Below, piece after piece: positions 8,665 through 17,104 of a DNA stretch of 40,230 nt (its first letter is position 1; each line of letters opens with the position of its first letter). Below the pieces are notes generated by a model. It saw nothing but the letters and a program-made list of their open reading frames with translations. It did no database searches and had not been told where the DNA came from. Source of the DNA: Nitrosomonadales bacterium (lineage in GTDB: Bacteria > Pseudomonadota > Gammaproteobacteria > Burkholderiales > Gallionellaceae); the NCBI GenBank assembly GCA_016234685.1, contig JACRAT010000022.1, forward strand, positions 1-40,230, given 5' to 3'. Position numbers and translations under genes: made by a program.

Positions 8665-10416
8665 ATGATGCCTCGAATCTCCACCCGTTCATACTCCGCC
8701 GACCATGCCAGCCGACTCGCTGAGGATGGGCTGTCGCCTTTGTTGGCGCGCATCTACGCTGCGCGCGGCATCGCCAGTGCTGCCGAGCTGGAGAGCGGTT
8801 TGCAGCGTTTGACCCCGTTCGACTCGATGAAAGGCGTGCGGCAGATGGCCATCCGGCTGGCTGACGCCATCGCTGCGAACAAGAAACTCTTGGTGGTGGC
8901 CGATTACGATGCCGACGGCGCGACGGCTTGCGCGGTGGCGGTGCGCGGCCTGCGTCTGTTCGGCGCGTGCGTCGAGTTCATCGTGCCCAACCGCTTTGAA
9001 TATGGCTATGGGCTGACCCCGCAGATCGTGGCACTGGCTGCGGAAGGGGCGCCGCGTAGCGGCGGGGCACCCACCGGCGTACCCCTTGCGGGTGCGGCGC
9101 AATTAGAGCCCGACATCATCGTTACCGTGGACAACGGTATCGCCAGCGTGGACGGCGTGGCCGAAGCCAACCGTCTCGGCATCGAAGTGCTGGTGACCGA
9201 TCACCACTTGCCCGGAGATGAGTTACCTGCCGCTGCCTGCATCGTCAACCCCAACCAGCCGGGCTGCACATTTCCGAGCAAGAATCTGGCGGGCGTGGGC
9301 GTGATGTTCTACGTGCTGCTGGCGTTGCGCGCCGAGTTGCGTCAGCGCGGGGCTTACGCTGAGAAAGACTCGCCTAACTTGGCCACCTTGCTCGATCTTG
9401 TCGCCCTCGGCACGGTGGCCGATGTGGTCAAGCTCGATCAGAACAATCGCATCCTCGTCCAGCAAGGCTTGGCGCGCATCCGCGCCGGACGTGCCTGTGC
9501 GGGTATCGCGGCGCTGTTGCAGATCGCGCGCAAACAAGCGGCGCAGGCGTCCAGCTACGAACTCGGCTTTGTCGTCGGCCCGCGTTTGAATGCCGCCGGA
9601 CGATTGGAAGACATGAGCCTCGGCATCCGCTGTCTGCTGACTGACGACGCCGACGAAGCTACCGATCTAGCCAAGCAGCTAGACGAACTAAACCGCGCGC
9701 GGCGCGACATCGAAGCCGACATGCAGGAATCCGCGCTGGCGGCGCTGGAGCAAGTCGATCCCAGTGTAGGAAATTCGCTGGTCATCTACAACGAAGACTG
9801 GCATCAGGGCGTGATCGGCATCCTCGCTTCGCGTCTCAAAGATCGCTTCCACCGTCCGGTGATCGCTTTCGCCCGTGCTAACGATCAAGAGTTGAAAGGC
9901 TCGGGCCGCAGCATCCCCGGCTTGCACCTGCGTGATGCGCTCGATCTGGTTTCTAAACGCCAGCCGCACCTGATCCAGAAATTCGGCGGACATGCGATGG
10001 CGGCGGGCGTGAGTGTGCGCGCCGAACATTTCGATGCCTTCAGCACCGCGTTCGAAGCTGTCGCGCAAGCGCTGCTCAGCCCAGCCGATCTGACCAAAGT
10101 CATCGAGACCGATGGCGAACTGGCCGCCGCTGAATTCTCGCTGGAACTGGCGCGTACGCTGGAGCAGCAAGTGTGGGGACAGGGCTTCCCGCAGCCCAGC
10201 TTCGAGGGCGAATTCGTTGTGCAGCAGCAGCGCGTGGTGGGTGAAAAACACCTTAAACTCAGACTCGCCGCCCACCGCACCCAGTTCGAGGCCATCCGTT
10301 TCTTCAACGCCGAAACGCTGCCGGAGCGCATCCGCGCAGTTTACAAACTGTCGATCAATGAATATCAGGGCAGTGTCAGCTTGCAGCTCATCGTTGAGCA
10401 CTGCGAAGCGGCTTGA
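8665..10416 (+). CDS. recJ: Single-stranded-DNA-specific exonuclease RecJ
   Basis: A 583-residue DHH-family 5'-3' exonuclease acting in RecFOR recombination and mismatch repair. Visible motifs are VVADYDADGATA (motif I), VTVDNGIAS, TDHHLPG (the DHH, near residue 180), GPRLNAAGRLED, the DHHA1 segments SGRSIPGLHLRDAL and GGHAMAAG, and the C-terminal OB-like region. Two adjacent ATGs (8665 and 8668) are possible starts and the ribosome-binding site is poor. Residues about 127-146 (GAPRSGGAPTGVPLAGAA) form a low-complexity in-frame insert encoded by palindromic GC-rich DNA, just before the conserved VTVDNGIAS strand. The rest has the expected length. Confidence 0.96.
   Translation: MMPRISTRSYSADHASRLAEDGLSPLLARIYAARGIASAAELESGLQRLTPFDSMKGVRQMAIRLADAIAANKKLLVVADYDADGATACAVAVRGLRLFGACVEFIVPNRFEYGYGLTPQIVALAAEGAPRSGGAPTGVPLAGAAQLEPDIIVTVDNGIASVDGVAEANRLGIEVLVTDHHLPGDELPAAACIVNPNQPGCTFPSKNLAGVGVMFYVLLALRAELRQRGAYAEKDSPNLATLLDLVALGTVADVVKLDQNNRILVQQGLARIRAGRACAGIAALLQIARKQAAQASSYELGFVVGPRLNAAGRLEDMSLGIRCLLTDDADEATDLAKQLDELNRARRDIEADMQESALAALEQVDPSVGNSLVIYNEDWHQGVIGILASRLKDRFHRPVIAFARANDQELKGSGRSIPGLHLRDALDLVSKRQPHLIQKFGGHAMAAGVSVRAEHFDAFSTAFEAVAQALLSPADLTKVIETDGELAAAEFSLELARTLEQQVWGQGFPQPSFEGEFVVQQQRVVGEKHLKLRLAAHRTQFEAIRFFNAETLPERIRAVYKLSINEYQGSVSLQLIVEHCEAA
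9047..9100. repeat. In-frame palindromic insert within recJ
   Basis: The segment holds two hairpins: GCCGC/GCGGC (9051-9055 and 9059-9063, loop GTA) and GCACCC/GGGTGC (9067-9072 and 9090-9095). It encodes a Gly/Ala/Pro-rich stretch at a point where RecJ proteins normally have a short loop. Confidence 0.5.
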
Positions 10417-10423
10417 GTCATGG

Positions 10424-10454
10424 GCTTCGTCATACCGGCGCAGGCCGGTATCCA
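10424..10454. repeat. Dispersed palindromic repeat after recJ
   Basis: ATACCGGC (10432-10439) and GCCGGTAT (10444-10451) form a perfect 8-bp stem with a GCAG loop, in the context CGTCATACCGGCGCAGGCCG. This is the well-known proteobacterial repeat type, inverted relative to the copy at 6729. It lies just after recJ and may end its transcript. Confidence 0.6.
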
Positions 10455-10602
10455 GTCAAAAGTACGCCCCCGCGTAGCGGACAAAACCATCACACACGGA
10501 AAACATCACGCTGTGGTTCCCGTCCTAGTGAGTTTGATTTGAAATTGACGCTCAGCCTAGTGGGTGATACTTCGGTGACACCTTATCTGCAAGGAAAATC
10601 TT

Positions 10603-10890
10603 ATGGCTGCCACGACCACGATCAAACTGTCTGATGAACTCAAAGCGCGCATCTCGGCTGCTGCCGCAGCCGCCAACCAGACTCCGCACGCTTACATGAT
10701 CGAAGCACTGGCCGCGCAAACGGTGCTGGTCGAGCGGCGGCAGAGTTTCGTTGCTGATGCGCTGCTGGCCGAACAGGAAGTCGCAGAATACGGCCTGATC
10801 CTCGATGCCGACGAGGTGTTCAGCTACCTTCAGAGCAAGCTCGATGGGGTTGCCGCCACTCGTCCCGCAGCGAAAAAACTCACGCCATGA
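10603..10890 (+). CDS. Ribbon-helix-helix antitoxin of a type II toxin-antitoxin pair
   Basis: A 95-residue protein. The first 45 residues (TTTIKLSDELKARISAAAAA, then TPHAYMIEALA) fit a ribbon-helix-helix DNA-binding domain of the CopG/ParD kind. The C-terminal half should wrap the toxin. AAGGAAAA precedes the ATG. The stop overlaps the start of the toxin gene (ATGA at 10887-10890), the usual coupling of such pairs. It probably represses its own promoter. A TTGACG at 10545-10550 is a possible -35, but a convincing -10 was not seen. The exact family is uncertain. Confidence 0.8.
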   Translation: MAATTTIKLSDELKARISAAAAAANQTPHAYMIEALAAQTVLVERRQSFVADALLAEQEVAEYGLILDADEVFSYLQSKLDGVAATRPAAKKLTP

Positions 10891-11177
10891 CCCGGCTGGC
10901 TTTCGCTCCGCGAGCTTTGGCCGTTCTGGAGCGGTTGACGGATTTTCTGCTGCAAGACCCTGCCCTCGCGCAGGCGACGAGCCAGCTTTTGGTCGGCGGA
11001 CTGAGGATATTGCAGCAGCATCCGCTGGTCGGTCGCATCGCCGAACACGGCCTGCGCGAACTGGTGATTTCGCGCGGACGCAGCGGTTACATCGCGCTGT
11101 ATCGCTACGATGTCGTCCGCGATGTGGCGTTGGTGCTGGCGGTGCGGCATCAGCGTGAGGGCGGTTTCGCGGCGTAG
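10887..11177 (+). CDS. RelE/ParE-superfamily toxin
   Basis: A 96-residue protein with the RelE/ParE fold pattern: N-terminal helices with ALAVLERLTDFL, then GGLRILQQHPLVGRI and GLRELVISRGRSGYIALYRYD. It ends in the typical strand VALVLAVRHQREGGF. ParE-type members poison gyrase and RelE-type members cleave mRNA; the sequence alone does not decide. It is coupled to the antitoxin gene by a 4-base overlap. The pair sits between recJ and prfB, genes that are commonly adjacent in betaproteobacteria, so it is probably an insertion. Confidence 0.8.
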   Translation: MTRLAFAPRALAVLERLTDFLLQDPALAQATSQLLVGGLRILQQHPLVGRIAEHGLRELVISRGRSGYIALYRYDVVRDVALVLAVRHQREGGFAA

Positions 11178-11250
11178 AGCGTCGGCTAGATACGCACTGA
11201 TTCCTCATTCCAATCCGCAACATCGCCCGGCCAAGCCACTCGCAAATCGC

Positions 11251-11256
11251 TATAAT
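11251..11256 (+). promoter_or_regulatory. Putative -10 box of prfB
   Basis: A perfect TATAAT in the context CGCTATAATCCGCGCC, 34 bases before the prfB ATG. The region 17 bases upstream is not a good -35. Confidence 0.5.
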
Positions 11257-11289
11257 CCGCGCCTCTTAAAGAATCCCGGAGCAGTCATC

Positions 11290-12394
11290 ATGGAAGCCGA
11301 ACAACTCAACGCCCTCACCAACTTGCTGGCCGACCTGCGTGTGCGCAGTGCCGAGCTGCGGAGGTATCTTTGACTTCGATGGCAAAGAAGAACGCCTGAC
11401 CGAAGTCGAGCAACTCTCCGAAGACCCCGCGCTGTGGCAAGACGCCAAGCGCGCGCAAGAACTGGGCAAGGAACGCAAGGCGCTGGAAGCGGTGGTGGTG
11501 ACGCTGCGCGAAGTGGCGCAATCGCTGGATGACAACGGCGAGCTGCTGGAGATGTCGCTGGAAGAGAACGATGAAGCCAGCTTGCTGAGCGTCGAGGCCG
11601 ACGTGCAAGCGGTGGCGCGGCGCGTCGAAGAGTTGGAGTTCCGCCGCATGTTCTCGGGCGAGTTGGATGCCGCCAACTGCTTCATCGACATCCAGTCCGG
11701 CTCGGGCGGGACTGAAGCGCAGGATTGGGCCTCGATGCTGCTGCGCATGTACATCCGCTACAGCGAGCGCAAGGGCTACGCGGTTGAGATCATGGAAGAG
11801 TCCGACGGCGAAGTCGCCGGTATCAAGGGCGCGACCATCAAAGTCTCCGGCGAATATGCCTACGGCCATCTGCGCACCGAATCCGGCGTGCATCGTCTGG
11901 TGCGCAAGTCGCCGTTCGACTCCAACGCCCGCCGCCACACCTCGTTCGTCAGCGTGTTCATCTACCCTGAAGTGGACGACTCCATCGAGATCGACATCAA
12001 CCCCGCCGACCTGCGCGTGGACACTTACCGCGCCTCCGGTGCGGGCGGCCAGCACATCAACAAGACCGACTCGGCGGTGCGCCTCACCCACATCCCGACC
12101 GGCATCGTTGTTCAGTGCCAGAACGACCGCTCGCAACACAAGAACCGTGCCGAAGCTATGTCCATGCTGAAATCGCGCATGTACGAGGAAGAGCTGCGCA
12201 AGCGCAACGCCGAAAAGCAAGCGCTGGAAGACACCAAGTCCGACATCGGCTGGGGTCATCAAATTCGCTCTTACGTTCTGGACCAGTCGCGCATCAAAGA
12301 CCTGCGTACCAACTACGAAGTCGGCAACACCCAAGGTGTGCTGGACGGCGATCTGGATGACTTCATCGCCGCGAGTCTCAAGCAGGGCGTTTGA
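11290..12394 (+). CDS. prfB: Peptide chain release factor 2 (programmed +1 frameshift)
   Basis: The gene reads in two frames: codons 1-27 (11290-11370, ending RRYL) meet an in-frame TGA at 11371. After a +1 slip on CTT-T, reading continues at GAC (11372) to 12394, for 367 residues in all. The downstream part holds the RF2 stop-recognition tripeptide region ([14 protein letters not shown]) and the GGQ peptidyl-hydrolysis motif ([19 protein letters not shown]). RF2 releases peptides at UGA and UAA. The slip lets RF2 limit its own synthesis because low RF2 favours frameshifting. This is not a broken gene. Confidence 0.97.
11360..11374 (+). promoter_or_regulatory. prfB programmed frameshift signal
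   Basis: GGAGGT (a Shine-Dalgarno-like stimulator at 11360-11365), then the slippery CTT and the stop TGA with a following C (CTTTGAC, 11368-11374). Spacing and order match the classical RF2 autoregulatory site. Confidence 0.93.
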
Positions 12395-12489
12395 ACTGGC
12401 GGTGCCGAGCAAGTTGTACAGGGCAGGTCATCCCGCGTGCGAGTGGTGCTGGCCTTTACCGGCTGTACGATGGCTTGAGGGATGCGGCC

Positions 12490-12591
12490 ATGCGCAAGCT
12501 GACTCGCGAGGTAGAACGAGCCAATCCTCTGGCAAAAATGCGTACGCCGGTCAGTGATCTTTTGAAACAGTTGGATGTCAACGCCAGTTGA
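12490..12591 (+). CDS. Tiny ORF or gene tail of unknown origin
   Basis: 33 codons starting MRKLTREVERANPLAKMR, with an open frame reaching back into the end of prfB. No clear ribosome-binding site and no recognised family. It has a more protein-like composition than chance and could be the C-terminus of a decayed gene. lysS, which often follows prfB in relatives, is absent. The remaining gap to 12682 has a short stem (12650-12658 with 12662-12670) and nothing else I can support. Confidence 0.2.
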   Translation: MRKLTREVERANPLAKMRTPVSDLLKQLDVNAS

Positions 12592-12682
12592 ATAGTGATT
12601 AAAAAAGCCGGATTGTGCCGATTGTAATTTGATCAGGTAATTCACGTACCCTGCTTAATTTTTAAGCGGGAGTAAATATAAG

Positions 12683-12874
12683 GTGATTACCATGGTCATG
12701 TACGCAAAGATTCGACGGGTGTTTTATCGGGAACATCTGAGTATCAGTGAGATACAGCGGCGGACGACGCTGTCGCGCAACACCATCAAGAAGTGGTTGA
12801 AGGAGTCGGACGACACAGGCCATAGGTATCAACGAGCCAGCAAGGTGATCGGCAAGCTCCCTAGTCCCCCTTAA
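12683..12874 (+). pseudogene. IS21-family transposase (istA) N-terminal remnant
   Basis: The frame encodes MVMYAKIRRVFYREHLSISE, then IQRRTTLSRNTIKKWLKE, the helix-turn-helix start of IS21 IstA transposases (ATG at 12692; a GTG at 12683 is also possible). The similarity stops after about 50 residues. The frame then runs out at the end of the convergent SNF2-type gene, with no DDE domain and no istB. It is therefore a truncated insertion-sequence relic that marks a rearrangement after prfB. Confidence 0.75.
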
Positions 12875-15800
12875 TCAGCGAGATCAGCTCCTCCGTCGAA
12901 GGGATACTCACCGCTTCACCTTCGCTCAAGATGCTTTCGGCCAGCGCGCGTTTGTCGTTGTGTAAGCCGACGATGTGCTCTTCCACCGTGCCTTGTGTGA
13001 CCAATCGGTACACGGTCACTGGGCGCAGTTGCCCCATGCGGTGTGCGCGGCCCATGGCCTGGTCTTCTGCGGCAGGATTCCACCAAGGGTCAGTGATGAC
13101 CACATAATCAGCAGCGGTGAGGTTGAGGCCGAAGCCGCCCGCTTTCAAACTGATCAGAAACAGATCGCAGTTGCCCGCCTGAAACGCGGCGACGCGCTTG
13201 GTGCGCTCGGCGGCGGGCGTTGCGCCATCCAGATACTGATAGGAGATGTCTGCTGCGTCCAGTGCTTCGCGCAGCAGCGCAAGGAAATCGACGAACTGGC
13301 TGAATACCAAGGCTTTGTGGCCATTGGCGACCAGTTCGATGGCGAGGCTGGTAAAAGTCTGCACCTTGCTGCCGATGGCCGGAAACGAGGGAGTGATGAT
13401 GCGTGGATCACAGGCGGCGCGGCGCAGACGAGTGAGTTGGGCGAGGACGTTCATGTGCGCTTGCCCGCCACGGCCATTGGAGAGTGCGGCATCTGCCTCG
13501 GCGACTGCCTGACGGCGCAGGGCTTCGTAGTGCGCTGCCTCTTCTGTACTCGGTGCGATCTTGATGACCAACTCGGTGCGCGGCGGCAACTCTTGCAGCA
13601 CCTGGGTTTTGGTGCGGCGCAGCAAGAAGGGCGAGATCAAACGGCGCAGGATGTGTTGCGCGTCGCGGTCTTTGTCGCGCTCGATGGGCGTGGCAAAACG
13701 CTCGTTGAAGCGGGTGAGGCTGCCGAGCAAGCCGGGATTGACGAAGCGCATGATCGCCCACAGTTCGGCCAGACGATTCTCCACCGGCGTGCCGGACAAG
13801 GCGAGACGGAAATCCGCCTTCAGCTCGAACACCGCCTGACTGCGTTTGGTGCTGGCATTTTTGATGGCCTGCGCTTCATCGGCGATCAGCGTGTGCCAAT
13901 GTTTGGCGGCGAACTGCTCACCGGCTTGCTGTACCAGATTGTAGGACGCTACCACCACGTCGAAGGCGGCGGCATCGTTGATGACGGTGGCGCGATCAGC
14001 CTCGCTGTACAGATGCAGATTGAGACTGGGCGCGAAACGTGCGGCTTCGGCTACCCAGTTGCCGCACACCGAAGTGGGGGCGATGATGAGGGCAGGGCCG
14101 TGTTCGGCACGCGCCAGCAGCAGCGCCAGCGATTGCAGCGTTTTCCCCAAGCCCATGTCATCAGCCAGACAAGCGCCCAAGCCTGCTTGGGCCAAGCGCG
14201 CCGCCCACAGATAACCGTCTTCCTGATATGGGCGCAATTCGGCTTGCAGCGTTTTCGGTAGCGGGATCGCCTGATCTTGCGTGCTGCGCAGTTTCTCGAT
14301 GGCATCGCGGAATTCGGCATCGCTAGTGGTACTAATGCCCTCCAGTGCGTCGTCCATCCAAGCTGCCGCCAAACGTGGGATATGCGAGCCATGTTTGTCG
14401 GTCTCAGTGACGGAAGCCAAGTCGGACAAGCGGTCTTTCAGGCGACGGGTGAGCGCCGCATACACGCCGTTGCCCATGGCGATAAAGCGGCTGCTGCTGC
14501 GCGAGGCCTCCAGCAACTGCTCAAAAGTGAAGACCAAACCTTCATCGACGCGGGCTTCGCCTTCCAGTTTGAACCAGTCACGCTCACTTTTCACTTTCAC
14601 CGCGAGTTGCGACATATCGACCGGAATGACGCTTACCGCCTTACCTTTGGGCCAATCCAGCGCGGCGATGGCGGGTAGGGCGGGTAGCAATTCCACCAAG
14701 GCCAAGGCATCTTCCGGCTCAGCCACATCCCATTCGCATTGCTTGCTGTCGCCCGCGCAGCTTTCCAAAAACGGTAGAGCATCCAGCACCGTGCCGAGAT
14801 GCGTGCGTTCGACATCGAGTTGCCGAGTCGTCCCCATGCTTTCGCCTCCGACTAGCGCCATCAAGCGGCGGCGACCATGACCGGGAACCAGACGGGGCCC
14901 TTCCGAGCCTAGCGGTGTCACCACTAAACGCAGCAACAGGCCATCGTTCAGCGGAGAGAGTTCGGCGCGTAAGCGCGATTCTGTCGCCACTTCGCGCGCA
15001 GCTTGCAGATGGTCGGCTTGCAACTGGAAGTGGCTGCTCAATGCCTGCATCGCGGTCTGCAACTCTTTTTGCGCGCTGGCGGGGATGCTCACTTTATCGG
15101 ACAGCAGTTGTGCGGCGCGACGTTGCGAGGGCGTGAAGCGGATCAGTCGCACCCGTTGGCTAGAGTCTTGCACCAGCGTGATCAGGCGCAGGGCTTCCGC
15201 TTCCCGCTTTTCGTCCGCATCGAAATAATATTGGTCGGAGGCAGGGGCATCGCGCAGTGGCGGTGTCACTTTGAGGGTGATCTTGTCGCCCTTGTGTATG
15301 ACTTCGATCTCGGGCGTGCCTTCGTTCAACTCGATGAACTGTTCAGGGGCACTGCTCAGCGCCAGTGCCGGATGCCCGATCAAGGCTTGCAGTGCAGCGG
15401 GCAGATCCAGCGAGATATTGCGACGGTTGTATTTGCTGGTGCGGATGCAGTTGGCGACTTTGGCATCCCAAGGCGTGAGGTGTGGATTGCCGGAGATCTT
15501 GGAGAGCGAGATGGCTTTGGCCTTGCCCCAGCCGCGCGCGCCATGCTTTTGTTCCATCGCCTCGATGCCTTCCAGTGCGCCTTGATCTCCGATCTCGATC
15601 AACCAAATCAAGCGGCTGGTTTCACTGCCAGTCGAGCTGGGAGCAGGTGCTTCGCTGCCCAACGCCTGCAAGGCTGAGAGCAACTCGCGCCAATGCTCGG
15701 TTTTTCCCGCCACGAAGAAATGCGCGGGCGGCTCTTCATCGTTGATGAGGTTTTTCGCGCCTGCGGCCATGCCGGACAGCCACAGCAGGCCACATTCTTT

Positions 15801-17027
15801 AAGGTGCTGGGCTAGATGCTGGGCCATGTTGGAGAGCGAATTGCGATAGGCTTTCGTTGCGCCGCGTCGCTCATCCACGCCCAGCCATGCCGCCAACAAC
15901 ACGCGCCAGAGATGATCCAGGCTGATGTGGTTTTCATAGTACTGAGCCGCCTTGATCAAGGCCGGGTCTAACTCGGCATCGCCGCGTCGGATGTCGATGG
16001 CATGTACCCATAATCCCCAGCCAGAGCTGGAGTCTGGATCGCGTTTGCCGGATTCGGCGATGCAATATTTACGGGCCAGTTCGAGATGTTTTGGGGTTTG
16101 CTGCGCGAGTAGTATCAGCGGGTAAATCCACCCGAGGCTGAGGGGGAAGATGCGTTTCTTGCTGCCGATCTCGATTTGGCGCTGCTTTATCGCAGTTTCA
16201 AACAAGATTTGAGCTTCCGCCCATGCTCCTTGCTGAGCCAGTGCGTAAGCGTTGAACACCCCCGCTGCACTTCCGCCGACACCATCAACCAGGGCGAGCG
16301 CAGCGTCGCATTCGCCTCGGTGCAGCAATAACTCGGCAAGGGCGAGGCGCAGATGTGTAGGCATGGCGTCGCGGTTGCTTTCGATCTGTGCCAGCGTCGT
16401 GTCGATCAATGGCCGTAACTCCAGATTCCATTCGCCGCTGAAATCCACCACTGCATGGTAGGTGATGTCCCAGCGCAAAGCGGGGTCGATGCGGGCGAAT
16501 GCGAGCGCGCTGAAATCATGCAACAGCGCGGCCTGCACGATGCTGAGCCAGTCCATCGAAAGCCCGATCAAATGCGCCATGCGCTCGATCTCGGTTTTGC
16601 TGGTTCGGGTCATCAGCGCCAAACGGACGATAGCGATGGTGGCGTTGCGATCATAGATCGGCCATGAGTACAGCCGGAATTCCGGGCGATAGTCCAAAAT
16701 ATCGAACAAGGCCGTGCGCAGCAGATGGGCTTCGCAGGTGCTGAGCAGCTCTTCATACATCGGATTGCGTAGCGAGGGGGCCAAGCGGTAATAGCCCATT
16801 TGCTTGCTGGATTCGACGATCTTGTGTTCTCGCAGCAGCTGTTGGCTGGCGTGTTTAACCTCTTCCTGAGTGATGAAACGGCCTGTGCGATGTTTGAAAT
16901 TGAGTTTGCGCAACAGGTTATACAGCGCGCTGCGCGTGTGTGGAGTCCATAGCAATGCCATCCCAAGCATGACACTGTGCTGAGTGGATTCTTGATTAGG
17001 GTCAAAAGGGATGAGCGAATCTGTCAT
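12861..17027 (-). CDS. Large SNF2-family DNA-dependent ATPase
   Basis: A 1388-residue protein. Residues 1-900 are a long non-catalytic part with a winged-helix-like start, helical repeats resembling TPRs (about 215-330) and mixed regions. The SNF2 motor follows: motif I DDMGLGKT (about 957), motif Ia IIAPTSVCGNW, motif II ADEAQ (about 1049) and motif III SGTPVENRLAELWAI. The C-terminal lobe holds GGFGLNLTAADYVV and the motif VI segment AMGRAHRMGQ (about 1300-1335). The family translocates on double-stranded DNA and remodels bound complexes. In bacteria its members include RapA/HepA and components of defence systems. No partner gene such as a methylase or nuclease is adjacent. The ATG at 17027 lacks a good ribosome-binding site. 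The specific role is unknown. Confidence 0.88.
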   Translation of the reverse strand: MTDSLIPFDPNQESTQHSVMLGMALLWTPHTRSALYNLLRKLNFKHRTGRFITQEEVKHASQQLLREHKIVESSKQMGYYRLAPSLRNPMYEELLSTCEAHLLRTALFDILDYRPEFRLYSWPIYDRNATIAIVRLALMTRTSKTEIERMAHLIGLSMDWLSIVQAALLHDFSALAFARIDPALRWDITYHAVVDFSGEWNLELRPLIDTTLAQIESNRDAMPTHLRLALAELLLHRGECDAALALVDGVGGSAAGVFNAYALAQQGAWAEAQILFETAIKQRQIEIGSKKRIFPLSLGWIYPLILLAQQTPKHLELARKYCIAESGKRDPDSSSGWGLWVHAIDIRRGDAELDPALIKAAQYYENHISLDHLWRVLLAAWLGVDERRGATKAYRNSLSNMAQHLAQHLKECGLLWLSGMAAGAKNLINDEEPPAHFFVAGKTEHWRELLSALQALGSEAPAPSSTGSETSRLIWLIEIGDQGALEGIEAMEQKHGARGWGKAKAISLSKISGNPHLTPWDAKVANCIRTSKYNRRNISLDLPAALQALIGHPALALSSAPEQFIELNEGTPEIEVIHKGDKITLKVTPPLRDAPASDQYYFDADEKREAEALRLITLVQDSSQRVRLIRFTPSQRRAAQLLSDKVSIPASAQKELQTAMQALSSHFQLQADHLQAAREVATESRLRAELSPLNDGLLLRLVVTPLGSEGPRLVPGHGRRRLMALVGGESMGTTRQLDVERTHLGTVLDALPFLESCAGDSKQCEWDVAEPEDALALVELLPALPAIAALDWPKGKAVSVIPVDMSQLAVKVKSERDWFKLEGEARVDEGLVFTFEQLLEASRSSSRFIAMGNGVYAALTRRLKDRLSDLASVTETDKHGSHIPRLAAAWMDDALEGISTTSDAEFRDAIEKLRSTQDQAIPLPKTLQAELRPYQEDGYLWAARLAQAGLGACLADDMGLGKTLQSLALLLARAEHGPALIIAPTSVCGNWVAEAARFAPSLNLHLYSEADRATVINDAAAFDVVVASYNLVQQAGEQFAAKHWHTLIADEAQAIKNASTKRSQAVFELKADFRLALSGTPVENRLAELWAIMRFVNPGLLGSLTRFNERFATPIERDKDRDAQHILRRLISPFLLRRTKTQVLQELPPRTELVIKIAPSTEEAAHYEALRRQAVAEADAALSNGRGGQAHMNVLAQLTRLRRAACDPRIITPSFPAIGSKVQTFTSLAIELVANGHKALVFSQFVDFLALLREALDAADISYQYLDGATPAAERTKRVAAFQAGNCDLFLISLKAGGFGLNLTAADYVVITDPWWNPAAEDQAMGRAHRMGQLRPVTVYRLVTQGTVEEHIVGLHNDKRALAESILSEGEAVSIPSTEELISLIKGD

Positions 17028-17059
17028 GGCGGCGGATACTTGAGAGGGTGGTGTGGATG

Positions 17060-17089
17060 AAAAAAGGCGACCACTCGGTCGCCTTTTTT
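17060..17089 (-). terminator. Rho-independent terminator after ppiC
   Basis: GGCGACC (17066-17072) and GGTCGCC (17077-17083) form a perfect 7-bp stem with an ACTC loop, flanked by A6 and T6. On the minus strand it ends the ppiC cluster. The symmetrical tract means it can work in both directions. Confidence 0.92.
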
Positions 17090-17104
17090 ATCATGCTGCG
17101 ATCA

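Noticed and set aside
11290..11373. prfB as a frameshifted pseudogene
   Set aside because: The early TGA sits in the exact programmed frameshift signal and the rest of the protein is intact.
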